Positions 1-8,024 of a stretch of 64,000 bases of DNA are shown here, in pieces. A program made the translations under genes and the position numbers. Source of the DNA: Aeromicrobium terrae (lineage in GTDB: Bacteria > Actinomycetota > Actinomycetes > Propionibacteriales > Nocardioidaceae). The stretch lies in the NCBI RefSeq assembly GCF_008039565.1, contig NZ_VDUX01000004.1, forward strand, positions 186,001 through 250,000. Direction: 5' to 3'. Each line of letters begins with the position of its first letter. The stretch's first letter is position 1. The notes below the pieces were generated by a model, which saw only the letters and a list, made by a program, of their open reading frames with translations, made no database searches and was not told where the DNA came from.

Positions 1-754
1 CCTTGATCGCCGCGACGGCACCTGGCGTCACGGTGCCCATGTGGGTCGCGATGTCGGTGACGTCCGGATGCGCGGTCAGCAGGGCATTGACCTGCGGGAG
101 TGCCTTGGCGGCGTCGTCGCCGGTGTAGACCTCACCGGCGACCTTCACGTTGTCCGTCTTCTTCACGGCGGCCTTGACGCCGTCGAGCCATGCCTTGCCC
201 AGCCCGGTATCGGCTTGGGCGACCAGACCCAGGACGTGCTGGCCAGGAATCTTGGAGATCGCCGTGATGATCGTCTCCCCGATCGCCGTGAAGTCCGGTC
301 CGGCGTTGACGTCCGCACCGCCGTCACTCCCACCGGTACCGAACAACGTGCCGGTCAGGATGCCCTTCGCCTGAGCCTGCTTGAGCACCGGCCCGAAGCC
401 CTCGCTCGCCGGGAACGTGACAATGGCTCCCACCTTGTTGGAGATCGCCTGCTGCACCTGCTGGATCATGGTGCTGGCATCGAGCGCTGATCCGGTCGGT
501 CCACTCTGCTTGAACGGGACGCCACGCTTGTCCGCCTGGTCGCTCATGCACTGTCCGATCGCCTTCCATGCCGGATAGTTCGGCAGCGGGTTGACGAATT
601 GGATCGAGCTGAGCTCGCCGCCCTTGGCTTTGTCGCTTGAGCCGCCGTCGCTGTCGGTCGAGCAGCCAGAGGCCGCGACGGCCATAAGTGCGAGCGCCGG
701 GATGACGCCGGCCATCCGCTTCCGGGTGTGACGCCGGCTGAGGGTGTGAATCAT
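1..754 (-). CDS. Sugar-type ABC transporter substrate-binding lipoprotein (3' end outside window)
   Basis: About 251 residues are visible; the C-terminus lies beyond the left edge. The start ATG (752-754) is preceded by a strong AGGAGG on the minus strand. The N-terminus is a lipoprotein signal with positively charged residues, a hydrophobic stretch and the lipobox ASGC (Cys31), followed by a Ser/Asp/Gly-rich linker. The mature part resembles periplasmic binding proteins of the RbsB/Peripla_BP_4 type (segments IVTFPASEGF, QADTGLGKAW). Such proteins capture sugars, polyols or signalling molecules outside the membrane and pass them to an ABC permease, here presumably encoded further left. It lies 26 bp after the hydrolase gene in the same direction, so it is probably the third gene of that operon. 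The ligand cannot be told. Confidence 0.85.
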   Translation of the reverse strand, partial: MIHTLSRRHTRKRMAGVIPALALMAVAASGCSTDSDGGSSDKAKGGELSSIQFVNPLPNYPAWKAIGQCMSDQADKRGVPFKQSGPTGSALDASTMIQQVQQAISNKVGAIVTFPASEGFGPVLKQAQAKGILTGTLFGTGGSDGGADVNAGPDFTAIGETIITAISKIPGQHVLGLVAQADTGLGKAWLDGVKAAVKKTDNVKVAGEVYTGDDAAKALPQVNALLTAHPDVTDIATHMGTVTPGAVAAIK

Positions 755-780
755 GGTTCCTCCTGGTGTGGGTCTCGGCG

Positions 781-1725
781 TCATGCCGAAGCGATGCCCC
801 GATGGATCAGCTCGTGAATGCTCGTGGTCAGGCGCGCGAAGGCCCGGTCCGCCGCTGGGACGCGGGGCGCAAAGTCGAACCAGGCGTGCACGAGCTCGAG
901 GTCGAGCTGGACGGTCACCGGCACGCCGGCCGCTTGCAGCCGCTCCGCGTACGCCTCCTCCGACGACCTCAGCCGGTCGTGCCCCGCGATCGCGATGACC
1001 GCGGGCGGCAGACCGGCCAGGGACTCGGCCCGGGCCGGCAACGCGTATGGCGATCCGGCCGCAGCCTCCGTTCCGGCGTACTGGTCGATGAAGAAGCGCA
1101 GATCCTCGCGGGAGTTCGGGACGTCGTCGCTGAGCTCCACCATGCTCGGTGCGTCGTAGTCGTCGTCGATGCCCGGATAGATCAGCACCTGCCCGTCGAT
1201 CCGGGGGCCGCCCTCGTCACGAGACCGCAGAGCGGCGCACGTGGCGAGCGTGCCTCCGGCGCTGTCCCCGGCGACGAGGACCGGAAGGTTGGGGAACCGC
1301 TCGACCGCCCAGACGATCGCGTCGTACGTGTCGTCGATCGGCGCGGGGAAGGGGTTCTCCGGGATCATGCGATAGTCGACCGACACCACGACCGACCGAG
1401 TGTCGTGGCAGAGCCGGCGCATCGCGACGTCGGACATGTCGAGACTCCCGGTCATCCACGCGCCACCGTGCATGAAGACGATCAGTGCGGCAGGCGTCTC
1501 GGCGTTGTACACCCGGACCGGGATCTTGCCATCGCGGCCTGGGACCACCTCGTCGGTGACGCCGTGCACGGAGAGCGGTGTGACACCCTCGGTGAAGTAC
1601 GCCATGGCTTCGCGCCCGGCTTGGCGATGCTGCTCGGGCGTGAGGTCGGCTGCGGCGACCTGCTCGGGCGGCGCGAGCTCCGACAGGAGCTCGACGACAT
1701 CCGGATCGATCGGTACCTCGTTCAT
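781..1725 (-). CDS. Alpha/beta hydrolase, hormone-sensitive-lipase (HSL) family
   Basis: 314 residues. The HSL signature HGGAW (86-90) supplies the oxyanion hole, the nucleophile elbow is GDSAGG (Ser155), and Asp250 in AGHDRLR and His280 in LVHAWF complete a canonical catalytic triad. The family hydrolyses carboxyl esters of small alcohols or acyl chains in the cytoplasm. I chose ATG at 1723-1725 because it overlaps the stop of the upstream dehydrogenase by 4 bp (ATGA) and removes an unrelated N-terminal extension. Translational coupling to a zinc dehydrogenase and to a sugar-type binding protein suggests removal of an acyl group from an imported polyol or lactone. That substrate is inference. 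Confidence 0.88.
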   Translation of the reverse strand: MNEVPIDPDVVELLSELAPPEQVAAADLTPEQHRQAGREAMAYFTEGVTPLSVHGVTDEVVPGRDGKIPVRVYNAETPAALIVFMHGGAWMTGSLDMSDVAMRRLCHDTRSVVVSVDYRMIPENPFPAPIDDTYDAIVWAVERFPNLPVLVAGDSAGGTLATCAALRSRDEGGPRIDGQVLIYPGIDDDYDAPSMVELSDDVPNSREDLRFFIDQYAGTEAAAGSPYALPARAESLAGLPPAVIAIAGHDRLRSSEEAYAERLQAAGVPVTVQLDLELVHAWFDFAPRVPAADRAFARLTTSIHELIHRGIASA

Positions 1726-2726
1726 GCTGCTCCTCCAGGGCGGATCGCGATCTTGAGTCCCGCGCCGTCGCGGAACGTCTGCACGGCACCGCCGTACGCG
1801 GCGAGCGAGAAGTCGTGGGTCACCATGGGGGCGAGCTTCTCGTCGCCCCAGGTCTGAGCCAGCCGGTGCGCCCGGTCGAAGCTGTTGTGGACCGCCATGC
1901 TGCCGACCACCGTGATCTCGTTGCGGTACACGTCGAACGGTCGAAGCTTGACGATGGCGTCGGGCTCCGCGACGCCGAAGCACTGCAGCACACCGCCACG
2001 GCGAACCCGGCGGAGACCGTCCTCGATCGCCTCGACGACGCCGGAGCAGTCGATGACGGTCTCCCACCGTTCATCGGGATCGATCTCGGACGGCGAAGAG
2101 ACGACTCGCAGGCCGAAGGACTCGGCGAGCGCGCGGCGGGACGCGTTGGGCTCGATGACGGTGGCCGGATCCGGGGCGAGATCGTTGGCCAGGAGACCCA
2201 TCATCAGGCCCATCGTTCCGGCGCCGTAGATGAGGTAGCGGTCCTGCGCGTTTCTCGGCAGGACATCGAATCCGTGGATCGCACAGGCGAGAGGTTCGGT
2301 GAGGATGGCACCCACCTCCGAGACGCCCTCCGGGAGCTCGTACACCAGATCCGAGGGCACGCGGACCAGCTCGGCCGCACCGCCGTCGGTCGTCACGCCG
2401 AGGGCCTCGTAGCGCTCGCACAGGTTGGCACGTCCGCGTCGGCACTCGGCGCACGTGCGGCAGGGCATGTTCGGGTCGACCGTGACGAGCCGTCCGACGT
2501 GGTCACGGCTGACGTCACTGCCGGCGTCGACAACCTCTCCGTAGAACTCGTGCCCCGGCACGACCGGGTACCGGTCGTACGGCAGCTCGCCGTCGAGCAG
2601 GTGGATGTCGGTGCCGCAGATGCCGACCGCACGAACCGCCACGACCACGTCGCGGGGTCCGGGAACCGGATCAGCCACGTCCTGCACCGAGACGACCCCC
2701 GGTCGCTCGATCACCGCTGCCTGCAT
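1722..2726 (-). CDS. Zinc-dependent medium-chain dehydrogenase (threonine/sorbitol dehydrogenase-like)
   Basis: 334 residues, full length for the MDR superfamily. Catalytic zinc ligands are Cys37 (GICGTD) and His59-Glu60 (GHE). Structural zinc ligands are Cys89, Cys92, Cys95 and Cys103. The Rossmann nucleotide site is GAGTMG (169-174). The family oxidises secondary alcohols of polyols or amino alcohols with NAD(P)+. It is the first gene of an apparent operon with the HSL hydrolase and the binding protein. About 200 bp without a gene separate it from the DeoR-type regulator upstream, so that gap probably carries its promoter and operator. The substrate is unknown; a polyol is the best guess from the neighbours. 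Confidence 0.88.
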   Translation of the reverse strand: MQAAVIERPGVVSVQDVADPVPGPRDVVVAVRAVGICGTDIHLLDGELPYDRYPVVPGHEFYGEVVDAGSDVSRDHVGRLVTVDPNMPCRTCAECRRGRANLCERYEALGVTTDGGAAELVRVPSDLVYELPEGVSEVGAILTEPLACAIHGFDVLPRNAQDRYLIYGAGTMGLMMGLLANDLAPDPATVIEPNASRRALAESFGLRVVSSPSEIDPDERWETVIDCSGVVEAIEDGLRRVRRGGVLQCFGVAEPDAIVKLRPFDVYRNEITVVGSMAVHNSFDRAHRLAQTWGDEKLAPMVTHDFSLAAYGGAVQTFRDGAGLKIAIRPGGAA

Positions 2727-2929
2727 GAAGGCTCCTGTCCTGGCCGACGCCTGTCGGGTGCCTCACATCGTTGGCCAGGCCATACGGTCGAGCAAGACGT
2801 TGATGGCCGGATCTGGTGCCCGCTTCATGCCCGATCTCGTCGACGCTCCACGCTCGTTCCGGGAAGAATCGGCGCTCACGCTGCCCGTGCTGGCGCCGGC
2901 GGGCGCCCGCGGGCATGACCGATCGGCGG

Positions 2930-3688
2930 TCACACACGGACCACGGAGGGGCCGCAGGCGGCGAGGCGGTCGGCCTCAGACGGCGACAGCTTGCGGTCCG
3001 TGACGATCACGTCGAGGTCGGACACGTCGGCGAAGTGGCAGAAGCTGGACACCGCGAACTTGGAGCTGACCCCGGTGAAGACCCGGCGACGCGACACCTG
3101 GACCGCAGTCTTCTTGACCTCGGCGACGGCCGGATCCGGCGTCGTGAGCCCCCGCTCACGTGAGATCGCGTTCGCGCCGATGAACGCGACGTCGATCACG
3201 AAGTTGCTCAACATCTCCACCGCCCAGTGGTCCACCGTGCCAAGCGTGTTGCCCCGGACCCGCCCCCCCAGCAGGTAGACCGAGACGGTCTTGCGATCGG
3301 CGAGCATCGACGCGATCGGGAGCGACGCGGTGACGACCCGCATCCGGCGGTCCGGAAGACTGCGGGCGATGACCTGGGGCGTGAAGCCCTCGTCGATGAA
3401 CAGCGTCTCGGCGTCCTCGAGGTGACGCACGGCCTCAGCGGCGATGTGACGCTTCTCCTCGACGTGAGACACCTCTCGCGTCCCGAGGTCGGACTCGTAG
3501 GCAGCCGTCTCGACCGGAAATGCCTGTCCGTAGGCACGGCGGACCAGCCCGTGGGCCTCGAGGACGCTCAGGTCCCGCCGGACTGTCTCGACCGACACCC
3601 CGAGCACCTCGACGAGGTCGGTGACGGCCACCGAACCCCTGGCACGCGCGATCTCCAAGACCTGCCGCTGCCGATCTCTCGGGCCCAC
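2930..3688 (-). CDS. DeoR/GlpR-family transcriptional regulator
   Basis: 252 residues, the normal family length. Residues about 5-55 form a DeoR winged helix-turn-helix (VTDLVEVLGVSVETVRRDL). The rest is the DeoR sugar-phosphate sensing domain, with IDEGFTPQVIARSLP and VVTASLPIA typical of the phosphate-binding loops. Members usually repress sugar or polyol operons and are released by a phosphorylated intermediate. It reads toward the dehydrogenase-hydrolase-binding protein operon and probably controls it. The 203 bp downstream gap (2727-2929) holds no recognisable gene. The nearby PfkB kinase could make an inducer, but this is speculation. Confidence 0.88.
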   Translation of the reverse strand: MGPRDRQRQVLEIARARGSVAVTDLVEVLGVSVETVRRDLSVLEAHGLVRRAYGQAFPVETAAYESDLGTREVSHVEEKRHIAAEAVRHLEDAETLFIDEGFTPQVIARSLPDRRMRVVTASLPIASMLADRKTVSVYLLGGRVRGNTLGTVDHWAVEMLSNFVIDVAFIGANAISRERGLTTPDPAVAEVKKTAVQVSRRRVFTGVSSKFAVSSFCHFADVSDLDVIVTDRKLSPSEADRLAACGPSVVRV

Positions 3689-3743
3689 AGGACGAGCCTA
3701 GACTTCCGGTCGCCCAGTCGGGACCATCTCGCGGGACCGCAGG

Positions 3744-4997
3744 TCACACATGGAGGAACGTCTCGCCCGGATCACTTAGGAGACGTCCGACCTCGGTCAG
3801 GACGCGCGAGCCGAGCTCACCGTCGACCAGGCGGTGGTCGAACGACATCGCCAGCTGGGTCACCTTGCGAATGATGATCTGGCCGTCGACGACCCACGGC
3901 ATGTCGCGCACCGCACCGAAGGCGAGGATCGCCGCCTCCCCGGGGTTGAGGATCGGCGTTCCGGCGTCGACGCCGAGCGCGCCGATGTTGGTGATCGTGA
4001 TCGTGCCTCGCGCCATCTCGGCCGGCGGGGTCGTCCCCGCCCGCGCCGACTGCACGAGCGCGTCGATCGCGTGGGCGAGACCGGCCAGGTCGAGCAGATG
4101 GCTGTCCTTGATGTTCGGCACCAGGAGACCGCGAGGCGTCGCGGTCGCGATCCCGAGGTTGACGAAGTGCGGAACGACGATCTCCTGCGCTTCGTCATCC
4201 CAGCGTGCGTTGATCTCCGGAAAGCGGCGGACGGCGAGCAGGAATGCCCGGGCGACGAACACCAGCGGCGTCAGACGGACGTCCCGCCAGGCCCGGTCGG
4301 CTCTGAGTCGATGAACGAGCTCCATCGTCCTGGTCACGTCGACGGTCAACCACTCCGTCACGTGAGGGGCGGTGAATGCGGACCGGGTCATCGCCGCTGC
4401 GGTGGCCTTCCGGACACCCTTGATCGGCGTCCGCGTCTCGCGAGCGTCCGCGACGGCACTCACGGGCGGCTCGCTCGTCAGAGCCGCGGCCGCCTCGACG
4501 TCCTGGCGAGACACGACGTCTCCGGACGACGGGGTCACGGTGTGCAGGTCGACGCCGAGACGCTTGGCGAGGAGCCGGACCGGAGGCTTGGTCCGGACCC
4601 TGGGGCCCGCGTCGGTGCGGTGGCCGATCACCGGGCCCGGCCCCGGCGGGTCCGACGGACGGGAGGCGCCGAGACGGACGCGGCGTGGCTCGGCCGCCGC
4701 CGGAGCCCGGCCGACGAGGACCAGCGGCTCTTCGTCCTCGGTCTCCACGTCGCCGGCTCCGGCTCCGTCGTCGATGGTCACCAGCGCGGACCCGACGTCG
4801 ACGGTCGTCCCTTCGTCGACGTGCACCGTCGCGATGGTCCCGGCCGCGGGTGACGGGAGCTCGACCACGGATTTGGCGGTCTCGATCTCGACGAGGACGT
4901 CGTTGACCTCGACCACGTCGCCGACGACGACGTGCCACGCGACGACCTCGGCCTCGGTCAGTCCTTCGCCGACATCAGGCAGGGCGAACTCGATCAT
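3744..4997 (-). CDS. bkdC: Branched-chain 2-oxoacid dehydrogenase E2 (dihydrolipoamide acyltransferase)
   Basis: 417 residues. The N-terminal lipoyl domain carries Lys42 in EIETAKSVV. A flexible linker and a peripheral-subunit-binding domain (about 134-170) follow. The catalytic domain ends in SFDHRLVDG, whose His388 and Asp392 are the acyl-transfer pair. It moves the acyl group from E1 to coenzyme A, with lipoamide as swinging arm. It has a single lipoyl domain, like actinobacterial BkdC. It is the last gene of the E1alpha-E1beta-E2 set, 10 bp after E1beta, and closes the seven-gene operon that begins with the deacylase. No E3 gene is nearby, so a housekeeping lipoamide dehydrogenase presumably serves it. 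Confidence 0.92.
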   Translation of the reverse strand: MIEFALPDVGEGLTEAEVVAWHVVVGDVVEVNDVLVEIETAKSVVELPSPAAGTIATVHVDEGTTVDVGSALVTIDDGAGAGDVETEDEEPLVLVGRAPAAAEPRRVRLGASRPSDPPGPGPVIGHRTDAGPRVRTKPPVRLLAKRLGVDLHTVTPSSGDVVSRQDVEAAAALTSEPPVSAVADARETRTPIKGVRKATAAAMTRSAFTAPHVTEWLTVDVTRTMELVHRLRADRAWRDVRLTPLVFVARAFLLAVRRFPEINARWDDEAQEIVVPHFVNLGIATATPRGLLVPNIKDSHLLDLAGLAHAIDALVQSARAGTTPPAEMARGTITITNIGALGVDAGTPILNPGEAAILAFGAVRDMPWVVDGQIIIRKVTQLAMSFDHRLVDGELGSRVLTEVGRLLSDPGETFLHV

Positions 4998-5007
4998 GCT
5001 CCGCTCC

Positions 5008-5979
5008 TCAGAAGCTCAGGCTGCGGTCGATGGCCGCGAGCACGCGGTCGACGTCCGGGAGGAACGCGTCCTCGACGGCGGCGGGTGGATACGGAAGGGA
5101 GTAGGCGCCGACGCGCAGCACGGGGGCCTCCAGGTCGTAGAAGCAGTGCTCGGTCACGGCAGCCGCGATCTCCGCGCCGATGCCGGCGAAGGTCGAGGCC
5201 TCGTGCACCACGACCACGCGGCCTGCAGCGGCTGCCGCCGAGCGCAGGGTCCGGAGGTCCAAGGGTGCGATGGAGCGCAGGTCGACGACGCCGACGGAGA
5301 ACCCGTCGAGCGCGGCGGCGTCCGCCGCCGCGAGAGCCGTCTTGACCGTCGGGCCGTGTGCCACCACGGTGCAGTCCGAGCCGGGCCGAAGGACCGCTGC
5401 CTCGTGGAGGCCCCGGGACGGGGCATCCGTCAGCTCGCCCTTGTCCCAGTAGCGGCGCTTCGGCTCGTAGAAGATCACCGGGTCGTCGGAGGCGATCGCC
5501 TGTTGGATCATGTGGAACGCGTCGTCCGGGGTCGAGCACGACACCACGCGAAGTCCGGCCGTGTGGGCGAAGTAGGCCTCGTTGGACTCGCTGTGGTGCT
5601 CCACCGCGCCGATTCCTCCCCCGACCGGGATGCGTACCACGACCGGCAGGGCAAGTCGCCCACCGGAACGGGCGCGCATCTTGGCAAGCTGGCTGACGAT
5701 CTGGTCGAACGCCGGGTACACGAAACCGTCGAACTGGATCTCGCAGACCGGTCGATACCCGCGCAGGGCCAGGCCGATCGCCGTGCCGACGATGCCGGAC
5801 TCGGCCAACGGGGTGTCGACCACCCGGCCTTCGGCGAAGTCCTTGTGCAGCCCGTCGGTCACCCGGAAGACGCCGCCCAGGACTCCGACGTCCTCACCCA
5901 TCACGACGACCCGGCTGTCGTCCTCCATCGCCTTGCGCAGCCCTGCGTTGATCGCAGCGCCCAACGTCACCGTCGACAT
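5008..5979 (-). CDS. bkdB: Branched-chain 2-oxoacid dehydrogenase E1 beta subunit
   Basis: 323 residues, typical of E1beta (transketolase pyrimidine domain plus C-terminal domain). Hallmarks are VVVMGEDVG near residue 25, TPLAESGIVGTAIGLALRG, the conserved HHSES segment and the C-terminal LRSIAPLD region. It forms an alpha2beta2 thiamine-diphosphate enzyme with E1alpha that decarboxylates 2-oxoacids and acylates lipoyl-E2. I start it at ATG 5977-5979, one base after the E1alpha stop, rather than at an upstream in-frame start that would add 70 arginine/serine-rich residues overlapping E1alpha. The substrate type (branched-chain rather than pyruvate) follows from overall resemblance and was not tested. 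Confidence 0.92.
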   Translation of the reverse strand: MSTVTLGAAINAGLRKAMEDDSRVVVMGEDVGVLGGVFRVTDGLHKDFAEGRVVDTPLAESGIVGTAIGLALRGYRPVCEIQFDGFVYPAFDQIVSQLAKMRARSGGRLALPVVVRIPVGGGIGAVEHHSESNEAYFAHTAGLRVVSCSTPDDAFHMIQQAIASDDPVIFYEPKRRYWDKGELTDAPSRGLHEAAVLRPGSDCTVVAHGPTVKTALAAADAAALDGFSVGVVDLRSIAPLDLRTLRSAAAAAGRVVVVHEASTFAGIGAEIAAAVTEHCFYDLEAPVLRVGAYSLPYPPAAVEDAFLPDVDRVLAAIDRSLSF

Positions 5980-5980
5980 C

Positions 5981-7096
5981 TCACGCCTCCGATCCGAGAG
6001 CGGACAGATGGGCCAGATAGGCCTCCCGCTCCTCCACGAGCGGTTGGTGATCGTCCGCGTAGACCCGGTCGAAGAGGTCCTCCAGCGGGCTCGACTCCAG
6101 ATCTCGGCAGGCCTCGCGGACGCTGACCGCGAACGTGTCGGCCTCCGCGGCGAGCGCGTCGAAGTAGTCCGCGCCGACTCCGTTCTCACGCAGGAACGAC
6201 TCGATCCGGGTCAACGGGTCACGAGCGGTCCAGGCGGCGAGCTCGTCCTCGGAGCGGTATCGCGTCGGGTCGTCGGAGCTGCTGTGCCCACCGAACCGGT
6301 ACGTCTGCGCCTCGATCAGGGCCGGTCCGCCGCCGTCGCGAATCCGCTGCGCAGCGTGGGACGTCACGGCGTGGACCGCCATGACGTCGTTGCCGTCCAC
6401 GTGGTAGGCGTCGAGCCCGAACCCGGCCGCCCGGACGTGGAGCGGAGTGCTCATCTGCTTCTCCGTCGGCGTCGAGATGGCCCACTGGTTGTTCTGGCAG
6501 AAGAAGAGGACCGGCAAGGATCCCGTCGCCGCCCAGTTGAAGGCCTCGTTGACGTCGCCCTGACTGGCGGCTCCGTCGCCGAAGTAGGTGGCGACGACCT
6601 CGTCCGTCCCCTCCATGGCAGCCCCTGCCGCGAATCCGGTCGCGTGGAGGGTCTGGGTGCCCAGCACGAGCGAGTAGATGTGGAACCGCGCGGGAGCGGG
6701 GTCCCAGCCGGAGTGAGCCGCGCCCTTCCACTGACGCATCAGGTCCGCCGGCGCGACGCCTCGACAGAGCGCCGCCGCGTGCTCGCGGTAGCTGGGAAAG
6801 ACCATGTCCGTCGGCCGCAACGCGGTGACGGAACCGACCTGAGCGGCCTCCTGTCCCCAGCTCATCAGCCACAGGCTCAGCTCACCCTGGCGCTGCAGTG
6901 CCAGAGCCTCCTGGTCCATGCGTCGGGCCAGAACCATGTGCCGGTAGAGCTCCAGGGCGAGCTCCAATGACACGCCGAGCTTCGTCCCAACCTCGGTGAC
7001 CTGGCCGTCGGGAGCGATCAGCTGAACCATCTCCTGCTCGTCGACACGTGCCCGATGGTCGTCGATGAGGTCGGTCAGTGCCGATGCGTGAGCCAT
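5981..7096 (-). CDS. bkdA: Branched-chain 2-oxoacid dehydrogenase E1 alpha subunit
   Basis: 371 residues. The thiamine-diphosphate/Mg motif runs from GDGAASQGDVNEAFN (Gly173-Asp174-Gly175) to Asn203 in QNNQWAIS. The loop YRFGGHSSSDDPTRYR carries the phosphorylatable-serine region of branched-chain E1alpha proteins. Length and motifs fit BCKDH/pyruvate dehydrogenase E1alpha of actinobacteria. It is followed after one base by E1beta and preceded after 6 bp by the ACT-like gene. Placement behind a D-amino-acid dehydrogenase and RidA suggests that its 2-oxoacids come from oxidised D-amino acids. Confidence 0.93.
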   Translation of the reverse strand: MAHASALTDLIDDHRARVDEQEMVQLIAPDGQVTEVGTKLGVSLELALELYRHMVLARRMDQEALALQRQGELSLWLMSWGQEAAQVGSVTALRPTDMVFPSYREHAAALCRGVAPADLMRQWKGAAHSGWDPAPARFHIYSLVLGTQTLHATGFAAGAAMEGTDEVVATYFGDGAASQGDVNEAFNWAATGSLPVLFFCQNNQWAISTPTEKQMSTPLHVRAAGFGLDAYHVDGNDVMAVHAVTSHAAQRIRDGGGPALIEAQTYRFGGHSSSDDPTRYRSEDELAAWTARDPLTRIESFLRENGVGADYFDALAAEADTFAVSVREACRDLESSPLEDLFDRVYADDHQPLVEEREAYLAHLSALGSEA

Positions 7097-7102
7097 GGTC
7101 CT

Positions 7103-7426
7103 CTACCGCCGTCCGGAGCCGTGGGGCTGATGGGCGACCCGGGCTTCGCTTGGGGTCCTGGCGTCCAGAGCCGAGAACAAGGCGGCGTCGACGACGTCGA
7201 CCAGGCCTTCGATCGACCTCAGGACGGTCTCGGCCTGGATGCGGCTGCTCGAGAAGGTCGCACTGAACACGCGGCGACCGTGGGCCGGCCGCGACAGCTC
7301 GGCCTCGACGACGTCTGCGCCACGCCGGTTGAGGATCGCTGCCATCTGGAGCAGGTCCGCTCGCGACCCGTCCGCCGCCATGGCGACGGTGACGACGAAG
7401 AGGGACTTCGGCGTGAGTTCTGTCAT
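7103..7426 (-). CDS. Small ACT-like domain protein of the 2-oxoacid dehydrogenase operon
   Basis: 107 residues. The segment SLFVVTVAMAADGSRADLLQ followed by strands and helices through LVDVVDAALF has the beta-alpha-beta-beta-alpha-beta rhythm of an ACT/ferredoxin-like fold; this is my reading, not a database match. The start ATG (7424-7426) was preferred over an upstream in-frame start that would overlap the RidA gene. It is 6 bp from E1alpha. ACT domains bind amino acids and regulate enzymes, so it may sense an amino acid and modulate the operon's dehydrogenase. The C-terminal 20 residues are charged and probably disordered. The function is unproven. Confidence 0.7.
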   Translation of the reverse strand: MTELTPKSLFVVTVAMAADGSRADLLQMAAILNRRGADVVEAELSRPAHGRRVFSATFSSSRIQAETVLRSIEGLVDVVDAALFSALDARTPSEARVAHQPHGSGRR

Positions 7427-7520
7427 GTCGTACCGCTTTCTGTGAGTTCTGGACGCCGTGGTGTGGCGTCGTCCTCGCCGTCGCCCATGGATCGCACGGG
7501 CGGGAGGCGCTGCGGATCGG

Positions 7521-8024
7521 TCAGCCCGTCTTTCCTCCCGCTTGATCGACTCGTGGCGGTCGTGCGACGGACGCCACGAGCTCCACCTCGACCGATGCGT
7601 CCAGCGGGAGGACGGCAACCCCGACCGCGCTGCGGGCATGGACCCCACCGGCTCCGAAGGCGGCCTGGAGCAGCTCGCTCGCCCCGTTCGCCACGACGGC
7701 CTGGTCGGTGAAGTGCGGTGCGCTCGCGACGAAGACCACGACCTTCACGATCTGGTCGACCAGGTCGAGGTCCCCCACTTCGTTCCTCACAGCCGCGATC
7801 GCGTTCAGAGCACACTGCTGCGCGCAGACCCGTGCTGTGTCGAGGTCGACCTCGAGTCCGACCTTGCCCGCGGCCACGAGCGCCCCTTCCCGGAGCGGGA
7901 TCTGGCCGGCCGTCCAGACGAGTCGACCCGAGCCCACGGCGGGTCGGTAGGCGGCGAGGGGTGGCGTCACGTCCGGCACCGCCAACCCAAGCCGGTCCAG
8001 CCGACGTTCGACTTCCGAGCTCAT
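7521..8024 (-). CDS. RidA/YjgF-family imine or enamine deaminase
   Basis: 167 residues, slightly longer than the usual 125-155. The key arginine is Arg131 in HARSAVGVAVLPLD, followed by the conserved VEVE (Glu147). RidA-type trimers hydrolyse reactive 2-imino acids or enamines to 2-oxoacids plus ammonium. The start ATG (8022-8024) shares one base with the stop of the flavin dehydrogenase (TGATG), so the pair is translationally coupled. A dehydrogenase that makes imino acids next to an imine hydrolase is a logical functional pair. A 94 bp gap with no visible feature follows before the ACT-like gene. Confidence 0.88.
   Translation of the reverse strand: MSSEVERRLDRLGLAVPDVTPPLAAYRPAVGSGRLVWTAGQIPLREGALVAAGKVGLEVDLDTARVCAQQCALNAIAAVRNEVGDLDLVDQIVKVVVFVASAPHFTDQAVVANGASELLQAAFGAGGVHARSAVGVAVLPLDASVEVELVASVARPPRVDQAGGKTG

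Noticed and set aside
5979..6189. Upstream in-frame start for the E1 beta gene
   Set aside because: It would add 70 Arg/Ser/Thr-rich residues that overlap E1alpha and are absent from the family.
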